A DNA stretch of 19,086 bases from Candidatus Dadabacteria bacterium (GTDB lineage Bacteria > J088): positions 1 through 19,086 of the forward strand of contig RFIY01000280.1 in assembly GCA_003695505.1 (NCBI GenBank), in the 5' to 3' direction. The position numbers and the translations under genes are program-made. Below, in pieces: positions 1 through 7,921 of the stretch (position 1 is the stretch's first letter; each line of letters begins with the position of its first letter). The notes under the pieces were generated by a model. It was given only the letters and a program-made list of their open reading frames with translations. It was not told the origin of the DNA and made no database searches.

Positions 1-2135
1 ACGATGTCAGCAAAGCCATCGCCGTCGACGTCGCCGGCGGCTGCTACAGACAGACCGAATCTCTCCCCTTCCGTCACGCCAGTCGCCATCCAGTCGGGAG
101 TCGCGTTTGGCCCTTGGCGCCCCCCCCGATAGAGGAACACAGCTCCGGCATCCACGAGGGCTGTATCGAAACCGTCTGCTCCGATAATGATGTCGTCGTA
201 GCCATCGCCGTCCACATCGCCGGCGCCAGCAACGGCCTGGCCAAAGTAAGCGTTATCCTGATTGCCTTCGGCCATCCAGCTCGCCGACGTCGCGGGACCA
301 GATGCGCTCCCGTAGTAGAGATACGCCGACCCTTCATCCCATTCGCCATTGTCGTTTCGACTCGCACCAACGATGATATCGGCAAAACCGTCGCCGTTGA
401 CGTCGCCAGCGCCGGCCACGGAACCACCGAAATAGGCGAGATTCTGACTTCCGGTCATCGTCCAGATGGGCACCGAGCTCAGGCCGCCAGGGCCGCCAGG
501 AAAGACGTACGCAGCGCCGGCACTGTTTGCATATCCTGGCGCGCCAATGATCACATCCGCGTACCCATCCGCATTCACGTCGCCTGCCGAAGCGACAGAT
601 GTGCCAAAATATGCGTTCGCTACATTAACCTCCAGGAGCGCCGCAGGCGTCGTCGTCACACCTGACACCGAGCCAGCATAAACAAAGACGACCCCTTCGT
701 TCGTCTCCCCATTGTCATAGTGCTTCGCCCCAACGAGCACGTCGGCGTAGCCGTCGCCATTGATATCTCCGGCGCCGGCCACCGCGTTCCCCATAGATGC
801 GTTCACCTGATTGCCCTCAATGGACCAACTTGCAACGGTGGAAAGCCCATCTGCACCGCCATAATACAGAAACGCAGCGCCTTCGTCGGTCTCGCCGTTG
901 TCATACTGCCAGGCGCCAGCAATAATGTCGTCGAAGCCGTCTCCGTTGACGTCGCCAGCGCCTGCGCAGGCATTCGCTTTACCGAGCTGTGCGCCGACCT
1001 GATTGGTTTCCACCATCCAGTCGGGTGTTGTCGCGGGTCCGGCCGCACCTCCCAGAAACAGATACAGCCGCCCTTCATCGGTTTCCGGGTTGTCATAACC
1101 ATCGGCGGCAATCAGGATATCGGCGTAGCCGTCGCCGTTGACATCGCCCGCGCCGCCGAGACAGGCCCCAAGCGCGATATTGGGCAGATCGCCGTCCAAC
1201 TGCCAGTCAGGCGTGGACGCCAGTCCCGTCGTACTTCCGAAAAACAGTTCGACGTGTCCAGACCAGCTTTTCCCGCCGGCATCGTATCCGACCGCGCTGA
1301 TCATCACGTCACCGTAGCCGTCGCCGTTGACGTCGCCAGCGCCAACGACGTCGTGTCCGTAGTAATCCTCAAGGGCAACGCCATATCGCGTCCACACTGG
1401 CGTCGCAGAAAGCCCGCCGGGGCCACCAAGATACAGGAATGCGGCGCCCTGGCTCCATGTCGTGTAGTAATAGAACACCGCGCCGACAAGAACGTCAGCG
1501 TAACCGTCGCCATTGACGTCACCAGCGCCACGGACACTACCGCCGAACAAGGAGATGCTGTTACCGTCACCGTTCAACATAGCAACGGTCGGCACGCCTG
1601 ATGGACTGCCATAGTAGACCCTTACGCGCCCGGTCGTATTGGGGGGCAGGTACGGTTCACCTGCAACAAAATCCGCGTAGCCGTCACCATTGATGTCGCC
1701 TGCCCCACCGACTCTCATACCCAACCGGACACCGCTCAGGTTCCCCTCGTCGCTGAAGGACGGCGTTGATGACAGCCCGGACGGCCCGCCAAGGAACAGG
1801 AACAGCCCTCCCTCGCCGGACTCGCCGTTGCTGTAGCCGTATGCCGAAATAACCACGTCGCTGTAGCCGTCACCATTGACATCGCCCACCCCGTCGAGGG
1901 ACGAACCAAAAGTTGCGCCTGCGGAATCGATCTCCTTGACCCAGGCGGGCACTGTCGACAGGCCACCCGGACCGCCGAGATACAGATACGCGCGCCCCTC
2001 ATCGGTCTGCCCACCGTCGTAGCCCTGCGCACCGATAATGACATCGGCGAATCCGTCGCCGTTGACATCACCCGCGCTCGCGACCGAAAAACCAAAGTTT
2101 GCACCCGCCTGATTGCCTTCGGCCATCCAGGCGGC
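1..2135 (-). repeat. 12 tandem FG-GAP blades inside the coding sequence
   Basis: The first Asp codon of the calcium loop falls at 2069, 1883, 1697, 1520, 1334, 1145, 953, 767, 581, 404, 218 and 32 on the minus strand. The spacings are 186, 186, 177, 186, 189, 192, 186, 186, 177, 186 and 186 nt, all multiples of three (59-64 codons). Each unit reads roughly as a W..EGNQ stretch, an (A/S)xFG strand, the AGDVNGDG loop, an (A/S)D(V/I)(I/L)(I/V)GA strand, a Y(D/S)NGE(T/S)DEG turn and a YxGGPxGLS turn. Repeat 9 has NADG in place of NGDG; repeats 11 and 12 have DVDGDG; repeat 5 has YGD in place of YAD. Confidence 0.93.
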
Positions 2136-3011
2136 AGTCGTCAGCAATGGATCGACCACAACCGGGTAAGCTGCGCCGGAATCATCGACGCGAACGCGGA
2201 TCCGATTGTCGGCGACCTCGAATGACGCAGGGAGCGTGCGCCCGTCGGCGTCGAATGCGTGCAGTTTGCCGTACTCCAGCACCGGCCGGCCATCAAACCA
2301 GAACGCTACCCCCTGACTGGTGCCCCGCACCTCGACGCCCGCGACCTCAACAACAATGTTCAAATCACCGTCACCTGTTGGCCGTGACGCGATCGTCCAC
2401 CCCTGTTCGAGGCCTCGATCGTCATTGACGAACCATTCTTCAATGCCGGCCCGCGCGTAACTGACCCGATTGCCATCACGCTGAGGCTGCGCCACCGGCA
2501 ACGGTGACAGACTGTTTTCGCGGCCTGCCGCAGTCGTTTGCAACTGGAGGACCCAGTCGGGCGAAGACGCAGTCCGTGGGACGACGGCAACCCGATCCTG
2601 GAAGTAGTATGTCCGCAAGTTCTGCGCCCGATTCGGTGACTGCAGGATTTTTCCAGTCGCCCGGGAAACCAGCACGTCCGCGCCTGGCGCGCCATTCTTT
2701 GCCGCGGCAACAAGCTGCGCCGGAACCGCCGCGCGCGCCTGATACTCCTGCTCGTTCAGGCGCTTCTGTACCGTAGCCAACCAGCTTGCATCAGCCCCGG
2801 CTGCCTGCGCGGCGGCCGGGATGACAGGCGTGCCGGGCGCCCCGATCTGGCCACCAGATGAGCTGCTGTCCGCGACGAAGTCACCATCCAGATACCTGGT
2901 GATCCAGGCACCGACAGCGACTGACGCCAGTGCACCAATGAGAAACAGCCGCAGCGACCCGCGCCGCAGCTTACGAGAGGTTTCCATTTCCAATCTTGCG
3001 TTCTTCGCCAC
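1..3011 (-). CDS. FG-GAP repeat (integrin-alpha-type beta-propeller) surface protein, partial at 3' end
   Basis: I translated this frame through the whole interval: 1003 codons with no stop, running off the left edge in the middle of a repeat. The start is GTG at 3011, with an AGGAGG ribosome-binding site 7 nt upstream and an in-frame TGA five codons upstream of the GTG, so no earlier start is possible. Residues 13-18 are basic and about 20-37 are hydrophobic, which gives a signal peptide or signal anchor. Residues about 40-300 are a non-repeat ectodomain ending in a YPVVVDP motif, which is commonly seen just before FG-GAP repeats. From about residue 300 on there are 12 copies of a blade of about 60 residues carrying GD(V/I)NGDG(F/Y)xD calcium loops. 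Such proteins are exported and usually bind ligands, partners or carbohydrates; no specific target can be read here. It lies alone, transcribed away from the DUF6918-like gene. The C-terminal domain, which might show its anchoring or secretion route, is outside the window. Confidence 0.93.
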   Translation of the reverse strand, partial: MAKNARLEMETSRKLRRGSLRLFLIGALASVAVGAWITRYLDGDFVADSSSSGGQIGAPGTPVIPAAAQAAGADASWLATVQKRLNEQEYQARAAVPAQLVAAAKNGAPGADVLVSRATGKILQSPNRAQNLRTYYFQDRVAVVPRTASSPDWVLQLQTTAAGRENSLSPLPVAQPQRDGNRVSYARAGIEEWFVNDDRGLEQGWTIASRPTGDGDLNIVVEVAGVEVRGTSQGVAFWFDGRPVLEYGKLHAFDADGRTLPASFEVADNRIRVRVDDSGAAYPVVVDPLLTTAAWMAEGNQAGANFGFSVASAGDVNGDGFADVIIGAQGYDGGQTDEGRAYLYLGGPGGLSTVPAWVKEIDSAGATFGSSLDGVGDVNGDGYSDVVISAYGYSNGESGEGGLFLFLGGPSGLSSTPSFSDEGNLSGVRLGMRVGGAGDINGDGYADFVAGEPYLPPNTTGRVRVYYGSPSGVPTVAMLNGDGNSISLFGGSVRGAGDVNGDGYADVLVGAVFYYYTTWSQGAAFLYLGGPGGLSATPVWTRYGVALEDYYGHDVVGAGDVNGDGYGDVMISAVGYDAGGKSWSGHVELFFGSTTGLASTPDWQLDGDLPNIALGACLGGAGDVNGDGYADILIAADGYDNPETDEGRLYLFLGGAAGPATTPDWMVETNQVGAQLGKANACAGAGDVNGDGFDDIIAGAWQYDNGETDEGAAFLYYGGADGLSTVASWSIEGNQVNASMGNAVAGAGDINGDGYADVLVGAKHYDNGETNEGVVFVYAGSVSGVTTTPAALLEVNVANAYFGTSVASAGDVNADGYADVIIGAPGYANSAGAAYVFPGGPGGLSSVPIWTMTGSQNLAYFGGSVAGAGDVNGDGFADIIVGASRNDNGEWDEGSAYLYYGSASGPATSASWMAEGNQDNAYFGQAVAGAGDVDGDGYDDIIIGADGFDTALVDAGAVFLYRGGRQGPNATPDWMATGVTEGERFGLSVAAAGDVDGDGFADI

Positions 3012-3018
3012 AGCCAGG

Positions 3019-3024
3019 CCTCCT
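3019..3024 (-). promoter_or_regulatory. Ribosome-binding site of the FG-GAP gene
   Basis: The minus strand reads AGGAGG seven nucleotides before GTG 3011. It is a full Shine-Dalgarno match and is what fixes the GTG start. The first in-frame ATG (codon 9, at 2987) has no such site. Confidence 0.8.
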
Positions 3025-3090
3025 CATAAAACGCCGTGTCAAAAAAACAAAACCGAACTGGATATTCGTATGTATGGGACGGGAAGTACA

Positions 3091-3117
3091 ACTATCAAAA
3101 AACGCGCTACATGTCAA
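3091..3117 (-). promoter_or_regulatory. Candidate sigma-70 promoter for the FG-GAP gene
   Basis: On the minus strand a perfect TTGACA occupies 3117-3112, followed after 15 nt by GATAGT (4 of 6 to TATAAT) at 3096-3091. The 15-nt spacer is short. A TAGTTG hexamer at 17 nt is a poorer alternative. The leader to GTG 3011 would be about 70 nt and AT-rich, unlike the surrounding sequence. A second TTGACA at 3042-3037 is too close to the ribosome-binding site to serve. Confidence 0.35.
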
Positions 3118-3159
3118 GAGTCCCTGTTTGGTCACGAAAATCACGGGGACACAGTGACA
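3112..3159. repeat. Imperfect two-part inverted repeat (hairpin)
   Basis: TGTCA at 3112-3116 pairs with TGACA at 3155-3159. Inside it, GTCCCTGT at 3120-3127 pairs with ACGGGGAC at 3143-3150 (eight pairs, one of them G-U) around a 15-nt loop. The two stems are separated by a 3/4-nt internal bulge. The outer arm overlaps the candidate -35 hexamer. It could be an operator, an RNA hairpin or a degenerate repetitive palindrome; nothing here decides which. Confidence 0.5.
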
Positions 3160-3477
3160 CTCAACCCGAAGAATGATGCGCCGCCGGACGCGACACGCGA
3201 ACGGCGCACGGCGCCCGCCAGGCCGCTGACGTTACGACAAGTCGACTCGGTTGCCGGTCCGGAAGATGTCGCAGTTCCCCGGGCGCCGCTTCGGCCGAAA
3301 CGTGTGCCTGCCTCGCCGCGCAACGGGTCAGGGCAGTGGTCTCAACCTGCCTGGAGCCAACGATAATCCACCGCGGGCTGAATCAATAGAAACGCCATTC
3401 GTTTTATTCCTGAGAAACCGGTGAATCGCGCGCACCTCAAGCAGGAACGAACACCCCGTCGCAGTCGGCCATCCAGT
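3160..3477. other. Gene-free stretch, nothing recognised
   Basis: About 320 nt between the hairpin and the end of the DUF6918-like gene. Short open frames exist on both strands (for example a 60-codon frame on the minus strand), but they have no ribosome-binding site, no recognisable protein and Arg/Pro/Ala-rich compositions typical of chance frames in GC-rich DNA. I found no convincing terminator, tRNA or riboswitch. The part near 3360-3420 is locally AT-richer. Confidence 0.5.
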
Positions 3478-3942
3478 TCAGGCCGCCGTGTGGTCCTCGA
3501 CCAGCGCCGCGACGGCCGGGATGGCTTCCCCGACGAGTCGTTCGGCCAGGCCGCGCAGGCGGTTATAGGTCATGACCAGAAACGGCTTGCCAACGCGGTC
3601 GCGCTCGCGGTCGGTCACGCGGAGCAGTGCGGCAACGAGTTCATCCCGATGCGATTCGACCCAGGCGGCGAACGGTTCGTCGCCGCCGGTCTCGCGCAGC
3701 CAGTGCTGATAGACCGGATCGACCTCTTCGGCAAACTCATCGGCGAGCTTGTCGAAGACGTTTTCGATCAGCCTGCCGCCTTCGAGCTTGCCGACCTGGT
3801 GGTAAGCGAGTCTGACGAGGCGTCCAGACATGCCCGTACGGGCTTCGACCTCGGCATCGAGCACGGCACAACAGCCGTCGATGAATCGTTGCCGTCTGGC
3901 GGGATCTCGAACCACCTCGCTGATGGAATTCAATCGAGTCAT
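3478..3942 (-). CDS. DUF6918-like conserved hypothetical protein
   Basis: A 154-residue soluble, acidic, helix-rich protein with no signal peptide or membrane segment. From memory of the family, the layout resembles DUF6918 proteins of actinobacteria: an N-terminal DPxRR.. stretch followed by (V/L)LDAEVxxxxGMSG (about residues 27-40), a central D.xxDxFxxExxP segment and a C-terminal repeat-like AL.xVTD motif followed by YxxLR. The function of that family is unknown to me. The gene starts 5 nt after the TGA of the dehalogenase with no Shine-Dalgarno sequence, so translation is probably coupled to the dehalogenase. It is the last gene of the DUF445-dehalogenase operon. The reading frame is secure; the family assignment is moderate. 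Confidence 0.75.
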   Translation of the reverse strand: MTRLNSISEVVRDPARRQRFIDGCCAVLDAEVEARTGMSGRLVRLAYHQVGKLEGGRLIENVFDKLADEFAEEVDPVYQHWLRETGGDEPFAAWVESHRDELVAALLRVTDRERDRVGKPFLVMTYNRLRGLAERLVGEAIPAVAALVEDHTAA

Positions 3943-3947
3943 GTTCG

Positions 3948-4844
3948 TCAGGAGGTGCTGTGGATCAGCTCGATAATCGCATCCGAGAACTCATCGGGCG
4001 AGTCCTCCTGCAAGAAATGGCCGCCGCGAACGGTGCGATGTGGAAGCCCCTTCGCCCCCGGAATCCGCTCTTGCATATAACGGTCTCCGCCGCGCGTGAT
4101 CGGATCGCCATCACTGAAACAGGTCAGAAACGGTTTGTCCCACTGTTCCAGCACGCGCCAGGCAGCCTGATTGGCCGCGGCTCCGGGATGCTCCGGCGAC
4201 GTGGGCACGAGTTCGGGAAAGGCGCGCGCACCGGCCAGATGCCGACGATGCGGAAATGGCGCGCGGTATGCGGCCAGCTCGCGCCGGCTGAGCCGCCGCT
4301 TCGTGCCAACCTGCAAAATGCCGGCGACCGGAAACACCGGCGTGTACTTTGCGAACGCGCGCCAGACATGAAACGCCGCCGGCACCTTTTCGTGCCCCGT
4401 TGGCAGCATGCCGTTGCCGATCACGACGCGGGCAAAGCGATCGGGCAGTTCGGCAACCAGCCGCAGACCGATCAGCGAACCCCAGTCCTGGCCGACCAGC
4501 GTGATCTCGTTGAGGTCGAGCAGTTCGATCCAGCGCCGCACCCAGCCGACGTGCCGCGCGTACGTATACGCCGCCGGATCACTGAACTTGTCCGAACGGC
4601 CAAAACCGATCAGGTCTGGCGCGAGCACACGAAACCCGGCCTTGACGCACCGGGCGATCATGAAGCGGTACAGGAACGACCAGGAAGGCTCGCCGTGCAA
4701 CATGACGATCGTCGGCGCACCCGACATTCCCTCGTCGATGTAATGCATCCGCAGGTCGTCTTCGTCGACAACCACAAAGTGCGGCCGCCAGGGATAGTCG
4801 GGAAGATCCCGGAATCGGGCTTTCGGGGCGCGCAGGATGTCCAT
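3948..4844 (-). CDS. Haloalkane dehalogenase, HLD-I (DhlA-like) alpha/beta hydrolase
   Basis: A 298-residue alpha/beta hydrolase, the usual size for the family. Haloalkane dehalogenases hydrolyse a carbon-halogen bond through an Asp ester intermediate, giving alcohol plus halide, in the cytoplasm. Visible motifs are HGEPSWS at 50-56 (oxyanion loop, Glu52 as in DhlA Glu56), VGQDWGS at 117-123 with nucleophile Asp120 and halide-binding Trp121, DGDPIT with acid Asp247, and GGHFLQE with base His276. The Asp after strand 7 defines subfamily I. Trp161 is a possible second halide-stabilising Trp, by position only. I chose ATG 4844 because GGAG lies 6 nt upstream; an in-frame upstream extension to 4955 would overlap the DUF445 gene and looks unstructured. 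It sits 23 nt after the DUF445 gene. The substrate cannot be read from sequence, and some members act on other halo-acids or esters. Confidence 0.88.
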   Translation of the reverse strand: MDILRAPKARFRDLPDYPWRPHFVVVDEDDLRMHYIDEGMSGAPTIVMLHGEPSWSFLYRFMIARCVKAGFRVLAPDLIGFGRSDKFSDPAAYTYARHVGWVRRWIELLDLNEITLVGQDWGSLIGLRLVAELPDRFARVVIGNGMLPTGHEKVPAAFHVWRAFAKYTPVFPVAGILQVGTKRRLSRRELAAYRAPFPHRRHLAGARAFPELVPTSPEHPGAAANQAAWRVLEQWDKPFLTCFSDGDPITRGGDRYMQERIPGAKGLPHRTVRGGHFLQEDSPDEFSDAIIELIHSTS

Positions 4845-4867
4845 CGTCGGCTCCTTTCGGGTCTCTG

Positions 4868-6088
4868 TCAGACCAGCATATCGTGAAACAGCCAGGCGAC
4901 CTGCGCCCAGCCGACCAGTAGTCCGAGTACCGCGCCGATCGCGATCAGGATCCACTCTTCCTGCTGAAACACGGGCCGCAGCAGCCCTTCGAACGCTTCG
5001 GGCTCCATCGCTACCATATTGTCGACGATTTCGCGGTGCACATCCACCGTGTCACGAATGAAGCGCGTCAGGAAGCCGTCGGGTTGCCGCAGGCGCAGAT
5101 CGATTTCGGCGAGCGCCTGCGCGCGAATCGACTCCAGATTCGTCTGCGCCAGGACACCGGCGGCGAGCGGATGGTTGCGGAACCGTTCGATAGCTGCATC
5201 GAGATGCTTGCGGACAATCTGCATCAGCAGTTCTCCACGGGGTCCCGTCGTCATGTAGTGCACGAGTACATCCGGGTCGAGCACGATCGCGGCGACTTCG
5301 GCGGCAATCCCCTCGGCCATCTCCTTCTGCCTGCGGTGCAGCAGCCCCTGTACAACGAACGGACCGATGCGCTTCGGTTCCTTGGGATCAAAGATCAGAT
5401 TGATCGCGAGCCAGTTGGTGATGTAGCCGACGACGAATCCGGCGGCCGGCAGCAGCCACCAGCTCGGCCAGATGATCCAGACGATCATCTGCGGGATACC
5501 AAACAGGAAGCCGAAGTAGAACCCGGAATTGCGGATGAAGTTCAGCTCGGGTCCCCCAACGCGCTGGAAGATCTCGGCCAGCAGGTAGCGGCGCTGATTG
5601 AGCGTGTCCTTGACGATGAACCTCAGGTCGAGAATTTTGTCGATATTGGCGGCGACATCGTCCAGGGCCTCGGCCACGATCGCTTCGACTTCGTCTCTGA
5701 CCAGCGTTCGCAACTGCGCCCAGGCGGCATCATCCAGCGACTGGATCAGCGCCGGCGCGACGCGCTCGACCTGTTCCCGCAGGCCTTTGTCCAGCCATTC
5801 GTCGAGCAGATCACTGTTCTCGAGAAACTGGCGCGGATCGAACCCGTCGAAGATTTTGCGCAAATCCAGCAAATGCGCGGCGACAAGCTCCGAAGCATAC
5901 TCCGCGGCCTTCGGTGTGAATCGAGGGATGATCCCCTGCCAGCCGAGCCACGGATGCAACCCGACGAACTCCTTCGGACGGAACATCATCAGGACCGCAA
6001 CGGCGTTGGTGCCGTAGCCGACCGCACCCGCGATCAACGGAATCAGCAGAATGGTGGGATTTGCAGCGAAGCTGTCGAACCAGTGCAT
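4868..6088 (-). CDS. DUF445 family membrane protein
   Basis: A 406-residue protein with membrane segments near residues 11-35, 189-232 (two closely spaced hydrophobic stretches) and 378-401. The family hallmark appears twice: GYGTNAVAVLMMFRPKE at 24-40 and GYITNWLAINLIFDPKE at 221-237, an internal duplication of G-Y-x-T-N-x-x-A...F-x-P-K-E. Between and after them are long helical, charged regions suggesting coiled-coil or amphipathic helices. DUF445 includes B. subtilis YheB and related inner-membrane proteins; the role is unknown to me. It is the first gene of a three-gene minus-strand operon with the dehalogenase and the DUF6918-like gene, and is divergent from the esterase with a 117-nt promoter gap. 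The ribosome-binding site is weak. Antisense frames across it stay open for nearly 390 codons, but they do not resemble proteins. Confidence 0.88.
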   Translation of the reverse strand: MHWFDSFAANPTILLIPLIAGAVGYGTNAVAVLMMFRPKEFVGLHPWLGWQGIIPRFTPKAAEYASELVAAHLLDLRKIFDGFDPRQFLENSDLLDEWLDKGLREQVERVAPALIQSLDDAAWAQLRTLVRDEVEAIVAEALDDVAANIDKILDLRFIVKDTLNQRRYLLAEIFQRVGGPELNFIRNSGFYFGFLFGIPQMIVWIIWPSWWLLPAAGFVVGYITNWLAINLIFDPKEPKRIGPFVVQGLLHRRQKEMAEGIAAEVAAIVLDPDVLVHYMTTGPRGELLMQIVRKHLDAAIERFRNHPLAAGVLAQTNLESIRAQALAEIDLRLRQPDGFLTRFIRDTVDVHREIVDNMVAMEPEAFEGLLRPVFQQEEWILIAIGAVLGLLVGWAQVAWLFHDMLV

Positions 6089-6159
6089 TCAGTGGTTCCG
6101 TCACAAACCGTGTTCGAAGCAAAGTGTGTCGACTTTCAGTGTACATGCTCACCGCTTGG

Positions 6160-6165
6160 TAGAAT
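6160..6165 (+). promoter_or_regulatory. Candidate -10 box upstream of the esterase gene
   Basis: TAGAAT (5 of 6 to TATAAT) lies in the divergent gap between the DUF445 gene and the esterase, 40 nt before ATG 6206. No good -35 is seen at 16-18 nt; TTCAGT at 6135 is 19 nt away and a poor match. If used, transcription would begin near 6172, past the earlier in-frame ATG at 6164, which supports the 6206 start. Confidence 0.25.
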
Positions 6166-6205
6166 GAGCGCAATTCAAACAGTTGATTTCCCGGAGTTCC
6201 GCACG

Positions 6206-7906
6206 ATGTTCGCGAAACGCTTTCTGGCAATCATTCCAGCCTGCCTGTCCGTGACCTTCCTGGGGTGTGACAGTGGCTCGTGGTCCCCACCAGATGTACC
6301 GACAACGGTGGCCAAGGCCGAAATCGACTGCGCGACACCTGTAAAAACGACCGAAGGTGAGGTCGTCGGCACCGCGGCCAGCAGTGATGCATGCGCGTGG
6401 CAGGGCATCCCCTTTGCTGCGCCACCGACGGGCGAACGGCGCTTTCGCCCACCCGAGCCGCCGGCGAGCTACGGCACCCTCGACGCCACCACATACCGCC
6501 CTGACTGCCCACAAATCCTGACGGGATTTCTGGCTCCGGCCGGGACGGACGAGGACTGCCTGTTTCTCAACATCTGGCGCCCCTCGGTTGATACCGGCCA
6601 CGGACTCGACAATCTGCCGGTCATGGTGTTCATCTACGGTGGAGCGTTCCAGCTCGGCGGCGGTTCGTGGTTCCTGTATGAGGGAACCGACCTGACGCGC
6701 CACGGCGTCGTCGTCGTCACCTTCAATTACCGCCTGGGCCCGGCCGGTTACCTTGCACATCCCGACCTGGTGACTGACAACAGCAAGGGCGCCAACGGTA
6801 GCTGGGGCACACTGGACCAGATCGCCGCGCTGGACTGGGTGCAACAGAATATTCGCAATTTCGGCGGCGACCCGGACAACGTAACCGTGTTCGGCGAGTC
6901 GGCGGGCGCCATCAGCACATGCCAGATGATCGCCTCGCCGCTGGCCGAGGGCCGGTTCCAGCACGCGCTGATGGAAAGCGGCAACTGCGTCGCCGGCACG
7001 CCAAAACAAAGCTTTGCACAAACCGTGCAGTACCTGACCGAGGCGGGCTGCCCAACCACAGGCGCCGCGGCCATCGATTGCCTCCGTGACAAGACGCCCC
7101 AGGAGCTGTGGGATGCGGTCACGCTGGACACGTCGTTCGCGTTCTGGCCGCACGTCGATGGCGTCGCGCTGAAACAGCAGCCGATCGACGCCATCGAGTC
7201 GGGATCAGCGAGTGACGTTGACCTGATCGCCGGATTCAACGACGACGAAATGACCGTCGTGCGCCTGCTGCCGGTGTTCTCGAAATCCCGAAACATGGAC
7301 TGGGACAGTTTCTACGCCTTGATCGCCGATGAGTACGGCAGCGAGGTCGCAAACGCCGTACGCGAGAATTACGCCGCAGAGGAATACGACAGTCCGGTCG
7401 AGCTGTGGTTCGATGTACTCGAAGATCACATTTTCACCTGCAGCTCCATGTCTGCCGTGCAGGCACTCGGAAGTACGCGACGAACCTACATGTATGACTT
7501 TGCGGTCGAACCGGGTGCCTTCGATACCGAGCCATGGGTTCGCACGTTTCACTCGCTCGAGTTGTCCTTTGTATTTGGCAACAGCGCCTTTTTGCAGCTT
7601 TTCTACCACAATGACGACTCGGCCGAACGCATCATCCGACAGAGTGAAATCGTTCAACGATACTGGACGCGGTTTGCGCGCACTGGCGACCCGAACGGCG
7701 ACGATGATCCGCGCTGGCCAGAATACAAGGAAGACCGCACGATCATGCATCTCGATGAGGCGCCGGATCCACTCCCCGGTTTCAAAGCCGGGGCGTGCGA
7801 CTTCTGGAACAAGGTCCTGCCGCGCAACAACGACGACCTGTTTCACTACATGGCGCGCCTGAATTTCTACGACAGCGAAAATATCGCCATTGAACTGCCC
7901 TTCTGA
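6206..7906 (+). CDS. Type B carboxylesterase, predicted lipoprotein
   Basis: A 566-residue carboxylesterase/cholinesterase-family enzyme that hydrolyses carboxylic esters outside the cytoplasm. The N-terminus MFAKRF plus a hydrophobic stretch ends at FLGC with Cys21 as the probable lipidated residue. Family signatures are EDCLFLNIW (about 110-120), the oxyanion-hole YGGAF at 144-148, the nucleophile elbow GESAG with Ser232, acid Glu348 in FNDDEM, and His449 in FHSLELSFVFG. The triad is complete. I chose ATG 6206 because a GGAG sits 9 nt upstream and it gives a clean signal peptide; the frame stays open back to 5036 and includes an ATG at 6164, but that region is antisense to the DUF445 gene. 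A DUF3891 gene begins 15 nt after its stop. The physiological ester is not identifiable. Confidence 0.93.
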   Translation: MFAKRFLAIIPACLSVTFLGCDSGSWSPPDVPTTVAKAEIDCATPVKTTEGEVVGTAASSDACAWQGIPFAAPPTGERRFRPPEPPASYGTLDATTYRPDCPQILTGFLAPAGTDEDCLFLNIWRPSVDTGHGLDNLPVMVFIYGGAFQLGGGSWFLYEGTDLTRHGVVVVTFNYRLGPAGYLAHPDLVTDNSKGANGSWGTLDQIAALDWVQQNIRNFGGDPDNVTVFGESAGAISTCQMIASPLAEGRFQHALMESGNCVAGTPKQSFAQTVQYLTEAGCPTTGAAAIDCLRDKTPQELWDAVTLDTSFAFWPHVDGVALKQQPIDAIESGSASDVDLIAGFNDDEMTVVRLLPVFSKSRNMDWDSFYALIADEYGSEVANAVRENYAAEEYDSPVELWFDVLEDHIFTCSSMSAVQALGSTRRTYMYDFAVEPGAFDTEPWVRTFHSLELSFVFGNSAFLQLFYHNDDSAERIIRQSEIVQRYWTRFARTGDPNGDDDPRWPEYKEDRTIMHLDEAPDPLPGFKAGACDFWNKVLPRNNDDLFHYMARLNFYDSENIAIELPF

Positions 7907-7921
7907 CGCCGCCGCAAAGCG

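Noticed and set aside
114-1601. Two plus-strand frames (183 and 293 codons) with repeating VAVDVASA-like units
   Set aside because: The repeats are the mirror of the FG-GAP repeats on the minus strand, whose frame gives calcium loops and strands.
1-2135. CRISPR-like or satellite repeat array at about 186-nt spacing
   Set aside because: The units keep frame, carry conserved calcium-loop codons and have no identical repeats separated by unique spacers; they are protein repeats.
2756-3091. 111-codon minus-strand ATG frame near the FG-GAP start
   Set aside because: It is one frame off the true gene, which has AGGAGG and GTG at 3011 and continues for 1003 codons.
5036-6205. Open N-terminal extension of the carboxylesterase frame (390 codons)
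   Set aside because: It is antisense to the well-supported DUF445 gene, has no family resemblance, and precedes a clean lipoprotein signal with a GGAG site at 6206.
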